Shown here: piece by piece, positions 8,909-19,458 of the stretch
Position numbering within the stretch: the first letter of the stretch is position 1
Layout: each line of letters begins with the position of its first letter
Source of the DNA: an uncultured Mediterraneibacter sp.
GTDB lineage: Bacteria > Bacillota > Clostridia > Lachnospirales > Lachnospiraceae
Direction of reading: 5' to 3'
Length of the DNA: 64,000 nt
Assembly (NCBI GenBank): GCA_944384505.1
Contig: CALWTQ010000005.1
Location: 1 to 64,000 of the forward strand
Position numbers and translations under genes: made by a program
The notes under the pieces: model-generated
What the model was told of the DNA's origin: nothing
Seen by the model: only the letters and a program-made list of their open reading frames with translations
Databases searched by the model: none

Positions 8909-8992
8909 ACGTCTTGAGAATCGACTCTGTTTTCGGCCGTTTTACAGTAGGGTGTTAGTGAACTTTATAGCTGAACTTTTATAGAAAGATGG

Positions 8993-9021
8993 TTTCAGAA
9001 TAATTTTTTCTATGTTATTAT
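8993..9021 (+). promoter_or_regulatory. possible trmB promoter
   Basis: TTTCAG and TATTAT are separated by 17 bases, just after the hairpin element and 25 bases before the trmB start. The -35 box is poor, so this is tentative. Confidence 0.35.
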
Positions 9022-9046
9022 ATATCGTGTACGGGGAGGAATATTT

Positions 9047-9697
9047 ATGCGACTAAGAAATATACCGAGAGCTGAGGGGACGATTCAGGCGCACAGTGCA
9101 GTGATTAAAAGGGCGGAGGATCAGAGAGGATGCTGGCGTCAGGTTTTTGGAAATAAAAATCCGATCCATATTGAGATCGGGATGGGCAAAGGGAAATTCA
9201 TCCTGAATATGGCGAAAGAGCATCCGGATGTCAATTTTGTGGGGATTGAGAGATACTCAAGTGTGCTGCTGCGGGCCATCGAGAAGTTTGATACGGAAGA
9301 ATTCTGTGAGCTGAAGAATGTCCGCTTTGTGTGTATGGACGCGAGAAACATCGAGAATGTTTTCGCGGAGGGAGAGGTGGAGCGGATTTATCTGAACTTC
9401 TCCGACCCGTGGCCCAAGGCGCGCCATGCGAAACGTCGTCTGACTTCCACGGAGTTTCTGAGGAGATATGAAAAAATCCTGACAATGGGCGGCACGGTGG
9501 AGTTTAAAACGGACAATACGCCTCTTTTTAATTTTTCACTGGAGCAGATAAAAGAGGCGGAGTGGACCGTGCAGGCATTTACTTATGACCTTCATCATAA
9601 TGAAGAAATGAATAAAGGAAATGTCATGACAGAATATGAGGAGAAATTCTCCGGGAAGGGGAATCCGATTAATAAATTAATTGCGGTGAGAAGGTAA
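9047..9697 (+). CDS. trmB: tRNA (guanosine(46)-N7)-methyltransferase
   Basis: Class I SAM-dependent methyltransferase that puts m7G at position 46 in the variable loop of tRNAs. 216 residues, the standard size. The SAM-binding start IEIGMGKGKFI, the FVGIERY strand, VRFVCMDARN and the signature NFSDPWPKARHAKRRLT are all present. The last holds the residues that bind the target guanine. The start has a GGGGAGG ribosome site. It is a single-gene unit between the hairpin element and the surface-protein region. Confidence 0.98.
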   Translation: MRLRNIPRAEGTIQAHSAVIKRAEDQRGCWRQVFGNKNPIHIEIGMGKGKFILNMAKEHPDVNFVGIERYSSVLLRAIEKFDTEEFCELKNVRFVCMDARNIENVFAEGEVERIYLNFSDPWPKARHAKRRLTSTEFLRRYEKILTMGGTVEFKTDNTPLFNFSLEQIKEAEWTVQAFTYDLHHNEEMNKGNVMTEYEEKFSGKGNPINKLIAVRR

Positions 9698-10091
9698 AAG
9701 TGCGCACACATTCTGCCTCAGCGTCATAAAGTGTTATAAGAGAAAGAAGCGACAATGAGGCAGGGGGACAACCGCGATGAGAAGAAAATGCTGGAAAAGC
9801 TGTATAAGGGAACTCGTTTACTGCAGGCCCGGCCTGAACCGCAAAATACTGTGTATCCGGGAGTCTATGCTGGAGGTGTGCCGGATCCTCAATACGGGAT
9901 GCTGCCATGACGGCAGGAAAAAGGGGTGACAGGTAAGGAAAACAGTTGCATATCGCCGCGATTACCGATATGATTACTATGTATATTTTTACAAAACAGC
10001 GGGGATGCAACATTTCCCGTTTGTTTGCGTTTTTTTGAAAAAGGCGTGGTGTCCAAAATCTGAAAATTTAAGAAAGGGAAGTGTCCACGTT

Positions 10092-10109
<18 letters not shown>
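9698..10109. other. intergenic stretch with no convincing gene
   Basis: No clear gene is seen. A 51-codon frame at 9755-9910 (MRQGDNRDEKKMLEKLYKGT at its start) has plausible composition but a weak ribosome site, and its ATG lies in one arm of an 8-base inverted repeat (9713-9720 with 9756-9763). I leave it uncalled. The final part leads into the promoter at 10110. Confidence 0.5.
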
Positions 10110-10348
<239 letters not shown>

Positions 10349-10352
<4 letters not shown>

Positions 10353-13300
10353 GAGGAAAGAAACGGCTCATAAGCCTGATGCTCTGCTTAAGCCTGCTGG
10401 TTTCCCTCTACCCACAGACGGCGGCAGCCGAGGGGGTACGGGACAGCGGCCCTTCTGCGCAGACGGCGGGCTTGTGTGAACACCACCCACAGCACACGGA
10501 CGAGTGCGGCTACACCGAGGGGACGCCATGCACCTATGTCTGCGAGATATGCAATCCCCAGGATAGCGGCGAAACGGAGGAAGAACCCGCCACCTCGGGG
10601 GGCGCCATAGACAGCGCTGTAACCGAAGTGCAGGCATTGATCGACGCGCTCCCTACGGCGGAAGAATTAGAAAGTATGCCCCAGGACGAACAAGGGACGG
10701 CTTATGAGCAGGTGCAAGCGGCCTACGACGCATACACCGCCCTGACCGACGAGCAGAAAGAGCTAATTACCGGGGCAGAGATTTTTGACGCCCTCTTTGC
10801 TGTGTTCAATGGCATGACAAATGCGCTGGACATAGCAAACAACGTATCGTATCTGGACGAGAACGGTAATCAACAGACAGCCGGGAGTGCGACGGTTGTT
10901 GAAAGCTCGACCACCACCTGGAGTACGGGCTGGTATGTTGTCAACAGCAATGTCACCATTTCCTCCCGCGTTACCGTATCCGGCGAAGTCAACTTGATCT
11001 TGGCGGACGGGTACACGCTGACGGCCAGCCAAGGCATTACCGTTGACGGGAGCAACAGCCTGACCATCTATGGACAGGCAGGGGGAACCGGAACCTTGAC
11101 GGCCACGACCAAAACCGAAGGTACCGCAGGCATTGGCGGCGGCTTTGTCGGCGCGGGCGGCACCATCACGATTAACGGTGGTACTGTGGAAGCCACCGGA
11201 GGCAGCAATGCGGCAGGTATTGGCGGCGGTGCGAGTGGAGCCGGCGGCACCATTACGATCAATGGTGGAACAGTGACGGCTACCGGCGGCAGTGCCGCAG
11301 CAGGCATCGGCGGCGGCCAGAATGGAGCTGGCGGCACCATTACGATCAACGGAGGAACCGTGACGGCCACTGGTGGTAGTGAAGGCAATGGCGGTGCAGG
11401 TATCGGTGGTGGTTCCGCTGGTGCAGGCGGCGATGTGACCATCACAGGAGGTACTGTAACAGCCACGGGAAATGGATCTTATGGCAAAGGAATTGGGAGC
11501 GGTTCAGAATATGCTTCAAACGGCACCTGTTCCATCAGCGGAAGCGCCGTGGTTTTTGCTTCTGCGGAGAGCAGCAATGCCATCGGCAACACCAGCGGCA
11601 GCGATAATTGGAATGGCATCGTGTTCCAGGGGAACAGCGGCCAGGTATATGGCGATGTGACCCTGGAGGATGATCTTACGATCTCCGATGGCAAAACTCT
11701 GACTGTGCCTGATGGTTCAACGCTGACCATCCCGGAGGGCGTGACGGTCACAGGCGGTATCAGCACGGACAGCGGCGGGACTGTCAATAATTCCGGGACG
11801 GTCACGGGTGGAGTTATCGGCGGCGGCGCTGTAAACGTCCCGTCCACAGTTTCCGTGACTGTAACCCCCAGCCCTGCCACCTACGGCTCCACCGTGTCTA
11901 TTACGGCGAACATTTCACAAGCAAGCTCCAACGCACTCACCAGGGCGGCGGCAAATCAGGTAGAGTTTTTCGTCGGCACAGGCAACAACAGACAATCCCT
12001 GGGGACGGTAAATGTATCAGGCAATACGGCCATCCTCTCTAATGTGTCGATCACAACAGAAAGTGGATGGGCTTTGGGCAATAACACCATCGCCGCAGAA
12101 TATGGCGGCGGCTCCGGCCTGCTGGGGAACAGCGGCACCGCTACCCTGACGGTCAACGCTATCCCGCTTGACGCTCCCACGGGGCTTGCATGGAGTACCA
12201 CCACCCCCGGCCAAGCCACATGGAGCGCGGTTACAAACGCTTCCGGCTATTCCGTCCAGCTCTACAAGGACGGCAGCGCCCAGGGCAGCCCTGTTACCGC
12301 AAGCGGCACGTCCTATGACTTTGCAAGCACCATAACCCAGGCGGGCAGCTATACCTTTACCGTCACGGCCACGGGCAGCGGCGCTTATTCTGACAGCAGC
12401 CCAAGCAGCCCAAGCGCCGCGCTCTATACGGTTTCCTTTGATACGAATGGCGGGACAGGGACAATCCCCATGCAGCTTGTCCGCAACGGCGGCACCGCGA
12501 CCGCCCCGGCAGAACCCACCAGAACAGGCCACAGGTTTGACGGGTGGTACAGTGACAGCACCTTTGCAGAGGACAGCGAGTGGACGTTTGCTACCAGTAC
12601 CGTGACCACCGCAACGACCCTCTACGCCATGTGGACGCCGCTCACCTACCAGGTAACTCTGAACGCGGGCGACGGCTCCATCAATGACGGCTGCAATGTG
12701 ACTGCGTACACCTACGGAAAGGGGGCGACGCTCCCCACAGCGGAGAACATGACCTACACAGGCCACGACTTCAAGGGCTGGTACGAGAGCAGCGACTTTT
12801 CCGGCTCCCAGGTAACGGCGATCACCGACACCGACACGGGGGACAAGACCTACTACGCCAAGTGGGAGGCAAGCACCTATGAAGTGACGTTGAACGCGAA
12901 CGGCGGCTCCATCAATGACGGCTGCAATGTGACCGAGTACACCTACGGCCAAGGCGCGACGCTCCCCACAGCGCAGAATATGACTTACACAGGCCACAGG
13001 TTTGACGGGTGGTATGACAACGAAGCCTTTTCCGGCGAAGCGGTGACCGCAATCACCTCCACCGACACGGGGGATAAGACCTACTACGCCAAGTGGACGC
13101 TCATTGACTACGATATTACCATAACCGTCCAGGGCGGAGCGGGCAATAGCGCGTCCGCTTCCGTGAATTCCACAACCGTGACTTCCGCGAATATGGGGGA
13201 CACTGTTACCCTGACGGCCACCCCCGCAGAGGGCTACCATTTTGTGCGGTGGGAAGTCACGTCCGGCGGCGTTACGATCAGTAAGCAGAATATCTTTGCC

Positions 13301-16300
13301 ATGCCCGCCGAGGCCGTGGCGATCACAGCCGTCTTTGAAGAACATACCTTTAGCGGGTGGGCGGCCAACGGCAACGACACCCACACGGGGACCTGCTCCT
13401 GCGGTGCAACCTCGACAGAGAATTGTACTTACGAAGACGGCGCTTGTACCGACTGCGGCTATGTGGACGTGACAATCACCGCAGACCCGGCAGACAGCAC
13501 TGTCAAGGAGGGCGAAACCGCCACATTCACCGTCACCGCCACAGGGGACAATATTTCCTACCGGTGGCAGGTCAACACGGGCAGCGACACATGGGAGGAT
13601 ATTTCCGGGGCGAACAGCAGCAGCTACACCACCCAGGCCGCCACAATGAACATGGACGACGATCAATACCGCTGCGTTGTTTCCAATGACACCGGGGACA
13701 GCGCTGCCAGTAGCGCCGCCACCCTGACGGTCAAGAAAGCGTCCAGTGAAGTGGGCGGGCAGAAGTTTGTTCGCTACATTGTGGAGCATTATCAGAAAGA
13801 CCCGGTAAGCGGCGCGTATGCGCTTTACGAGCGGGAATACTTTGTGGGCGAGATTGGCAGTCAGGTGACGGCCACCGCGAAAACCTACACGGGATACGCA
13901 TACAACTCCGGCGCGGCGGGAACCGTCGCCAGCGGGACGCTGACGGAAATCAAGAGCGAGGCCGACATTGTGACCCTGAAGCTCTACTACGATCCGGAGA
14001 GCTATTCCGTGAAGCTGGAAGCAAACGGCGGCGCCATTGACAGAGGAGAAGTGGCCGAATACACCTACGGTATCGGGGCGGAGCTCCCCACGGCAGATGA
14101 TATGACCCGTACAGGTTATTCTTTTGGAGGGTGGTACGACAATGAGGCGCTGACCGGCGACTCGGTTACGGAGATCTCCGACGCTGATACGGGAGATAAG
14201 ACCTACTACGCCAGGTGGACGCTGATCGATTACGATATCGCTGTGACCGTCGAGGGCGGAGAGGGCAACGGAGCGTACGCTTCTGTGAACTCCACAACCG
14301 CAACTTCTGCGAATATGGGGGACACTGTCACCCTGACGGCCGACCCGGCGGAGGGCTATCACTTTGTGCGGTGGGAAGTCACATCCGGCGGCGCTGCTAT
14401 CAGTGAGCAGAATACCTTTACCATGCCCGCCGGGGCCGTGGCGGTAACAGCCGTCTTTGTGGAACACAGCTATACGAACTGGACGGCCAACGGCGACGAC
14501 ACCCACACGGGGACCTGCTCCTGCGGCGCAACCTCGACAGAGAATTGTACTTACGAAGACGGCGCTTGTACCGACTGCGGCTATGTGGACGTGACAATCA
14601 CCGCAGACCCGGCAGACAGCACTGTCAAGGAGGGCGAAACCGCCACATTCACCGTCACCGCCACAGGGGACAATATTTCCTACCGGTGGCAGGTCAACAC
14701 GGGCAGCGACACATGGGAGGATATTTCCGGGGCGAACAGCAGCAGCTACACCACCCAGGCCGCCACAATGAACATGGACGACGATCAATACCGCTGCGTT
14801 GTTTCCAATGACACCGGGGACAGCGCTGCCAGTAGCGCCGCCACCCTGACGGTCAAGAAAGCGTCCAGTGAAGTGGGCGGGCAGAAGTTTGTTCGCTACA
14901 TTGTGGAGCATTATCAGAAAGACCCGGTAAGCGGCGCGTATGCGCTTTACGAGCGGGAATACTTTGTGGGCGAGATTGGCAGTCAGGTGACGGCCACCGC
15001 GAAAACCTACACGGGATACGCATACAACTCCGGCGCGGCGGGAACCGTCGCCAGCGGGACGCTGACGGAAATCAAGAGCGAGGCCGACATTGTGACCCTG
15101 AAGCTCTACTACGATCCGGAGAGCTATTCCGTGAAGCTGGAAGCAAACGGCGGCGCCATTGACAGAGGAGAAGTGACCGAATACACCTACGGTATCGAGG
15201 TGGAGCTCCCCGCGGCAGATGATGTGACCCGCACCGGCTATGCTTTCGGCGGCTGGTATGACAATGAGGCGCTGACTGGCGACCCGGTTACGGCGATCTC
15301 CGCCGCTGACACGGGAGATAAGACCTACTACGCCAGGTGGACGCTGATCGATTACGATATCACTGTGACAGTCGAGGGCGGAGAGGGCAATAGCGCGTCC
15401 GCTTCCGTGAACTCCACACCCGCGACTTCCGCGGCTATGGGAACAGAAGTTGCCCTGACGGCCGACCCGGCGGAGGGCTATCACTTTGTACGGTGGGAAG
15501 TTATATCCGGCGGCATTGTCATCAGCAGCAACAGCTTTACCATGCCCGCGGGAAACGTGGAGGTGAAAGCCGTCTTTGAGGAGCACAGCTATGCGAACTG
15601 GACGGCCAATGGCGACGACACCCACACGGGAACCTGCTCCTGCGGCGCGGCCATGACCCAGGCTTGCACCTACGAAAACGGCAAGTGTACTGTCTGCGGC
15701 TATGTGGACGTGACAATCAGCACAGACCCGGCAGACAGCACCGTCAAGGAGGGGGAAACCGCCACGTTCACTGTCGCTGCCACGGGGGACGATATTTCCT
15801 ATCAATGGCAGATCAGTACCAATGGCGGCAGCACATGGGCGAATATATCTGAGGCAGCCGGCAGCAGCTACACGACCCAGGCCGCTACAATGGACATGGA
15901 CGGCGCTCAATACCGGTGCGTGGTTTCCAATGCCGCCGGCGACAGCGCAGCCAGCAGCGCCGCCACCCTGACGGTCAATAAAACCGCATCGTCAATCGAC
16001 CCCGCCTATATCGGCTACTTTACGGAGCATTACCGGAAAGACCCGGTAAGCGGCGGGTATGCGCTGTACGAGCGGGAGTATCTTGTAGGCGGGATCAACG
16101 CGGAAGTGACGGCCGCAGCGAAAACCTACACGGGCTACGCGCTCAATGCGGACGCGGAGGGAACCGTCGCCAGCGGGACGCTGAAGGAAATCAAGGGCGA
16201 GGCTGACATTGTGACCCTGAAGCTCTACTACGACCCGGAAAGCTATTCCGTGAAACTGGAAGCAAACGGCGGCACTATTGACAGCGGCAGTGTGAACGGG

Positions 16301-16684
16301 TACACCTACGGCGTGGGCGCGGCGCTCCCCACAGCGGAGGACATGACATACAGCGGGTATGTGTTCAAAGGATGGTACGAAAGCAGCGACTTTTCCGGCG
16401 AGCCCGTGTCTGTAATCAGCGCCGCCGACGCAGGGGATAAAACCTATTACGCCAAATGGGAGAAGCTGCGGACAGAGACCGGCACTGACGGGAACGGCGG
16501 CTCCGAGAGCGGCGGTACACAGCAGGACAGCAACCCACAGCAGGACACCAGCCCACAGCAGGACGCTACCCCACAGACGGGGGACAGCAGCAACAGAGGG
16601 CTTTGGATTTTCCTTATGCTGCTCTCGCTTTCCGGTATCGTCACTCTGACGGTAACCAAAAAGAAACGGCGGCGTAAAATGTAG
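10349..16684 (+). CDS. large cell-wall-anchored repeat surface protein
   Basis: 2111 residues. A signal peptide (residues 1-27, basic start then LMLCLSLLVSLYP) is followed by a Cys/His-rich stretch, a helical region, and glycine-rich GGTITINGGTVTATGG repeats (about 235-375). Next come Ig-like and Listeria-Bacteroides repeats (FDTNGGTG...GWY type) and divergent InlB B-type repeats (EGYHFVRWEV). From about residue 1011 a composite unit of about 374 residues recurs three times: a CxC...CxxC ribbon, an Ig-like domain, a MucBP-like domain, a Listeria-Bacteroides repeat and an InlB-like repeat. The end carries PQTGD, a membrane helix and KKKRRRK, a sortase signal with Thr in place of the usual Leu. 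It is exported and wall-linked, probably as an adhesin; the ligand is unknown. The gene is GC-richer than its neighbours. Confidence 0.9.
13381..16470 (+). repeat. three tandem 1.1-kb units inside the surface-protein gene
   Basis: Units start near 13381, 14503 and 15622, with offsets of 1122 and 1119 bases. The stretches 13406-14053 and 14528-15175 appear identical over 648 bases, including silent positions; the third unit is diverged and shortened. Such identity points to recent duplication or gene conversion. Confidence 0.9.
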
Positions 16685-16705
16685 GGCGGGGAAACCCGCC
16701 TTATT
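16684..16705 (+). terminator. probable terminator of the surface-protein gene
   Basis: GGCGGG and CCCGCC pair around a short GAAA-type loop immediately after the TAG, followed by TTATT. Short but correctly placed. Confidence 0.5.
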
Positions 16706-16712
16706 CGTAAAA

Positions 16713-16898
16713 GCGCACTACGTGCTGATCGTGGCTGTCGCCATTGCCTTACTCATCTATGAGTGCCCGGTCCATAGAACTGTTATAAAAATTGGTAACA
16801 GTTCAGCCCGTGCCATTCGGAAAACCGCACTAACGTGCTTACTGCGGCTGCTCCGCTGTTTTCCTCATAAACGGGCAGCTCCATGGCTGAACTGTTAC
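16713..16898. repeat. tandem palindromic repeat units
   Basis: A unit ending with a GAACTGTTA-type sequence occurs twice in a row (about 16713-16786 and 16819-16898) with clear base-by-base similarity. The second has perfect 14-base inverted ends (16795-16808 and 16885-16898), and GAACTGTTA/TAACAGTTC form a further inverted pair at the junction (16777-16785 with 16796-16804). The core TAACAGTTCAGC is also the left end of the 768-bp element at 8.2 kb, so they are probably one repeat family. There is no gene in this 300-base gap. Confidence 0.65.
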
Positions 16899-16927
16899 AA
16901 AAATTGTAAAAAATCGTAAAAAAAGGC

Positions 16928-16956
16928 TTGCAATATTAAGGATACTGTAATATAAT
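16928..16956 (+). promoter_or_regulatory. promoter of tRNA-Lys
   Basis: TTGCAA (16928-16933) and a perfect TATAAT (16951-16956) are 17 bases apart, about 43 bases before the tRNA. Confidence 0.7.
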
Positions 16957-16998
16957 AAATTTTGCGTCAGGCAAACGGCTTGATGCAAAATGTAAAAA

Positions 16999-17071
16999 GC
17001 GCGATTAGCTCAGCTGGCAGAGCACCTGACTCTTAATCAGGGTGTCCAGGGTTCGAACCCCTGATCGCGCA
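16999..17071 (+). tRNA. tRNA-Lys (anticodon CTT)
   Basis: Complete cloverleaf: acceptor GCGCGAT pairs with ATCGCGC (17064-17070), with discriminator A at 17071. The D arm GCTCAGCTGGCAGAGC, the anticodon stem CCTGA/TCAGG enclosing loop CTCTTAA (anticodon CTT at 17032-17034), and the T arm GGGTTCGAACCCC are all present. CCA is not encoded. Confidence 0.98.
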
Positions 17072-17102
17072 CTTAGAAATCGCTGTTTTTGCGGACATTG
17101 CG

Positions 17103-17126
17103 AGCCGCGGGGACGGCGGTTTTTTT
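17103..17126 (+). terminator. terminator after tRNA-Lys
   Basis: A short GC stem (AGCCGC with GCGGTT, one wobble pair) followed by seven T residues, about 30 bases after the tRNA. Confidence 0.6.
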
Positions 17127-17373
17127 GCGTGAAGCAATGAGCAGCGCGGGAGATAACCGGCAGGGCTGCGGAAGGCTTGCATTCCGGCAGACATTGGCGG
17201 ATTATCTCACATGCGGCGAATGCCGCGACTGAGATGGAGCGCAGAGCGCGGAATCGAAGTGTGCGCTGTTCATGTAAAATGTTGCAAGTGTAAAAGCAAG
17301 GATGTCTCTGTTTTTATGATTACTTTTGATTACACCTGTGATTACACAATGTTCAATATGCTGCGGCCTGTTT
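17127..17373. other. non-coding stretch with small hairpins
   Basis: No gene is seen between the tRNA terminator and the end of the leftward alcohol dehydrogenase gene. GAGATAA (17150-17156) pairs with 17202-17208, an inner CTGCGGAA-type stem is enclosed, and GCGGC/GCCGC form another small hairpin at 17213-17226. These may stabilise or end the leftward operon transcript, but none has a clear T run. Confidence 0.5.
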
Positions 17374-18525
17374 TTACCACAGCATATAATATAACTTTTT
17401 AATTTCTTCCTTCGATACTTCCCGGCGTGTGTTCTGCGGGCTTCCGCTCTCCATTGCGTCGCGGGCCATTTTATCAACACAGGACATGAATTCATTCCGG
17501 GAGATATCCAGATCCTCTAAGCGCGGTATGCCAAGCTCCTTTGTGAGAGCGGCTATGGCGTCCAGGAATTTCCATGCGGCCTCTTTATCGGAATCCCCCT
17601 CTCCGGCAGCACCGACCGCCCGCCCAAGATCCGCGAATCTTTCGTAAGCGCCGGGGAGGGCATACTCGAGGCAGACCGTCATCAATATAGCATTGGACAG
17701 TCCGTGGGCCACATGGAACAGGGCGCCGACAGGACGGCTCATGCCGTGGATCAATGTGACGGATGAATTGTTGAAAGCGATCCCGGCCTCCAGTGCGGCT
17801 GTGGACATCTGCTCCCTTGCTCCGGCGTTCGATCTGTCATGGAAGGCTGCGGGAAGATACCGGAATATCTTCTTTACCGCTGAGAGGGCGAAGGTATCAG
17901 ACATGGGCTGAGCCATTCTGGAAGTGTATGCTTCCACTGCGTGGCAGAACGCGTCCAGCCCGGTGGCTGCCGTGACATGGGGCGGCGCGGTCGCAGTGAA
18001 CTGCGGATCTATGATCGCCAGCGAAGGGATCAGGCAGTTTCCTTTGAGCAGCATCTTGACGTCGTTTTCCGTGTCAGTGATGATAGTGAAACGGGTGGCC
18101 TCGGAACCGGTTCCGGCAGTAGTCGGGACAGCTGCCATAGGCGGCATCCTGATGTCAATATTCTTTCCCATATATTCGGACAGCTTTACTTCACGATCTG
18201 AGAGAATGCCAATCGCTTTCATCGAATCAATCGGGCTTCCTCCTCCGAGCGCGATAAGAAAATCGCAGCTTTCTGCCTGATACTGCATCAAGCCTGTACG
18301 GACCATCTGATCGGTCGGCTCCCCTGAGACTCCGGCATAGACGCTGTACCCAACTCCGCGGCTTTTAAGTATTTTCTCAACTTTAGAACAGTTTCCCAGA
18401 TCCACCATTACCTGATCTGTTATGATCAGCGCTTTTTCCCCCAGACGGCATAAGGCATCTGACGCCTGATTCAGAGCGTCCGGGCCAGATATGATCTGTC
18501 CGGGGATTGTAAATTCTCTTGCCAT
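17374..18525 (-). CDS. iron-containing alcohol dehydrogenase
   Basis: 383-residue group III (Fe-dependent) NAD(P)H alcohol/aldehyde oxidoreductase. The nucleotide-binding GGGSPIDSMKAIG and PTTAGTGSEATRF are clear. The metal site is formed by Asp and His in GLDAFCHAVEAYTS and the two later His segments LIHGMSRPVGALFHVAHGLSN. It is the last gene of the leftward inositol operon, 64 bases after iolB. It could reduce an aldehyde produced by the pathway (for example malonic semialdehyde) or act on a related polyol; that role is inferred from position. The usual iolA (malonate-semialdehyde dehydrogenase) is not in the window. AAAGGAGG precedes the start. Confidence 0.9.
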   Translation of the reverse strand: MAREFTIPGQIISGPDALNQASDALCRLGEKALIITDQVMVDLGNCSKVEKILKSRGVGYSVYAGVSGEPTDQMVRTGLMQYQAESCDFLIALGGGSPIDSMKAIGILSDREVKLSEYMGKNIDIRMPPMAAVPTTAGTGSEATRFTIITDTENDVKMLLKGNCLIPSLAIIDPQFTATAPPHVTAATGLDAFCHAVEAYTSRMAQPMSDTFALSAVKKIFRYLPAAFHDRSNAGAREQMSTAALEAGIAFNNSSVTLIHGMSRPVGALFHVAHGLSNAILMTVCLEYALPGAYERFADLGRAVGAAGEGDSDKEAAWKFLDAIAALTKELGIPRLEDLDISRNEFMSCVDKMARDAMESGSPQNTRREVSKEEIKKLYYMLW

Positions 18526-18589
18526 ACTTTGTAACCTCCTTTGCGGCAGCTGCCCATGGGGCAGACATACCTATGGCTGAATCGCTGCA

Positions 18590-19375
18590 CTAAAATTCTG
18601 CGTCATGCATCCATGTATAGCGCTCATCTTCGCACCGGTCAGTCTGCAGCCAGGGATTCCCGTCCAGATGGCGGATCATCCAGCAGGTATACATCCGGAA
18701 TCCGGGAGCGGCGGCCTGAGGATGAAGCTCGCCGCCGGGGATGGCGGAAAAGCTGTGATCTACACTTTTGAACACCTGATCCCCGACAAAGCTGGCGCCA
18801 AATCCTTCCGGCCGGTCGAAAAGAAAGAAATAGGTTTCCGGCTGAGGATGCCTGTGGGGCAGATAGCCGGACCAGTTTCCGCGGTCGTTGATTACTTCAC
18901 CCAGCACCATATTGGAGTACGGTGCAATATCATGATCAAATATGGTGCTGACCCGCCGGTTGGCTGTATCACCGAACTTATGCCTGCATGAATATTTAAA
19001 GGGCGTGTCCTCAGGTGTATAGAGGCGGGAGGGAAAAGCGCTGTCATTGTGCGTACGCTGTACGAGGATCTCTGTCCCGGCGTGTGCCTGAACTTCTACT
19101 GCTGTCCCGGAGCAGACATGGACGCACCAGGGGCCGTCCGTAAAGACGTCTTTGCGCCGGGCGCCGGATGTGCCGGCATCCCATGTAAAGGTGACGTCCC
19201 CTGAGAGAAGCAGGACTGCGGTTTCCTCTCCGTCACGCAGGAAGGTTCTTCGCTCATTCTCTTTCATCCGGTATACACGGATATCCATCATCATTGCACT
19301 GTATTTATTTTCATATGTAGTGAGTATCATTTCCCCCGTATTGTCAAAACGGGGATATCCAAATACTTTTTGCAC
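18590..19375 (-). CDS. iolB: 5-deoxy-glucuronate isomerase
   Basis: Isomerises 5-deoxy-D-glucuronate to 2-deoxy-5-keto-D-gluconate in inositol breakdown. 261 residues from a GTG start that has an AGGAGG site nine bases upstream; a longer frame exists but has no ribosome site and would run back over the iolD stop. The double-cupin pattern is visible, with the metal-binding histidines in GYLPHRHPQPETYFFLFDRP and HSFSAIPGGELHPQAAAPG. It follows iolD and precedes the Fe-dehydrogenase in the same operon. Confidence 0.93.
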   Translation of the reverse strand: MQKVFGYPRFDNTGEMILTTYENKYSAMMMDIRVYRMKENERRTFLRDGEETAVLLLSGDVTFTWDAGTSGARRKDVFTDGPWCVHVCSGTAVEVQAHAGTEILVQRTHNDSAFPSRLYTPEDTPFKYSCRHKFGDTANRRVSTIFDHDIAPYSNMVLGEVINDRGNWSGYLPHRHPQPETYFFLFDRPEGFGASFVGDQVFKSVDHSFSAIPGGELHPQAAAPGFRMYTCWMIRHLDGNPWLQTDRCEDERYTWMHDAEF

Positions 19376-19458
19376 TGACGCTGCCTCCTTTCTGTTTTTA
19401 ACATTAGAGAAGATCTGTATGTGTTTCATAAATATGAGGCGGGGCAAAACCCCGGCTA

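Larger units (their letters stand above)
8210..8977. repeat. 768-bp non-coding element: three hairpins inside inverted ends
   Basis: Fills most of the 929-base gap between the ATPase operon and trmB. Its ends (8210-8233 and 8954-8977) are inverted copies matching at 20 of 24 positions. Inside are three successive long hairpins (8254-8521, 8532-8660, 8696-8908). The apical loops of the first and third are reverse complements at 21 of 22 positions (8379-8400 and 8789-8810). A 148-codon open frame crosses it but has low-complexity content dictated by the palindromes and no ribosome site, so it is not called. It could be a fold-back or MITE-like element or a large structured RNA. It shares the end core TAACAGTTCAGC with the repeats near 16.8 kb. 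Confidence 0.6.

Noticed and set aside
9755..9910. 51-codon frame after trmB
   Set aside because: Weak ribosome site, the start lies in an inverted-repeat arm, and no family is recognised; an overlapping 50-codon frame in another phase is equally good, so neither is convincing.
12017..15910. 1297-codon open frame on the minus strand opposite the adhesin gene
   Set aside because: It mirrors the GC-rich, repeat-bearing adhesin gene, inherits its 1.1-kb periodicity, and has no ribosome site or recognisable domain. The plus strand carries signal peptide, domains and sorting signal.
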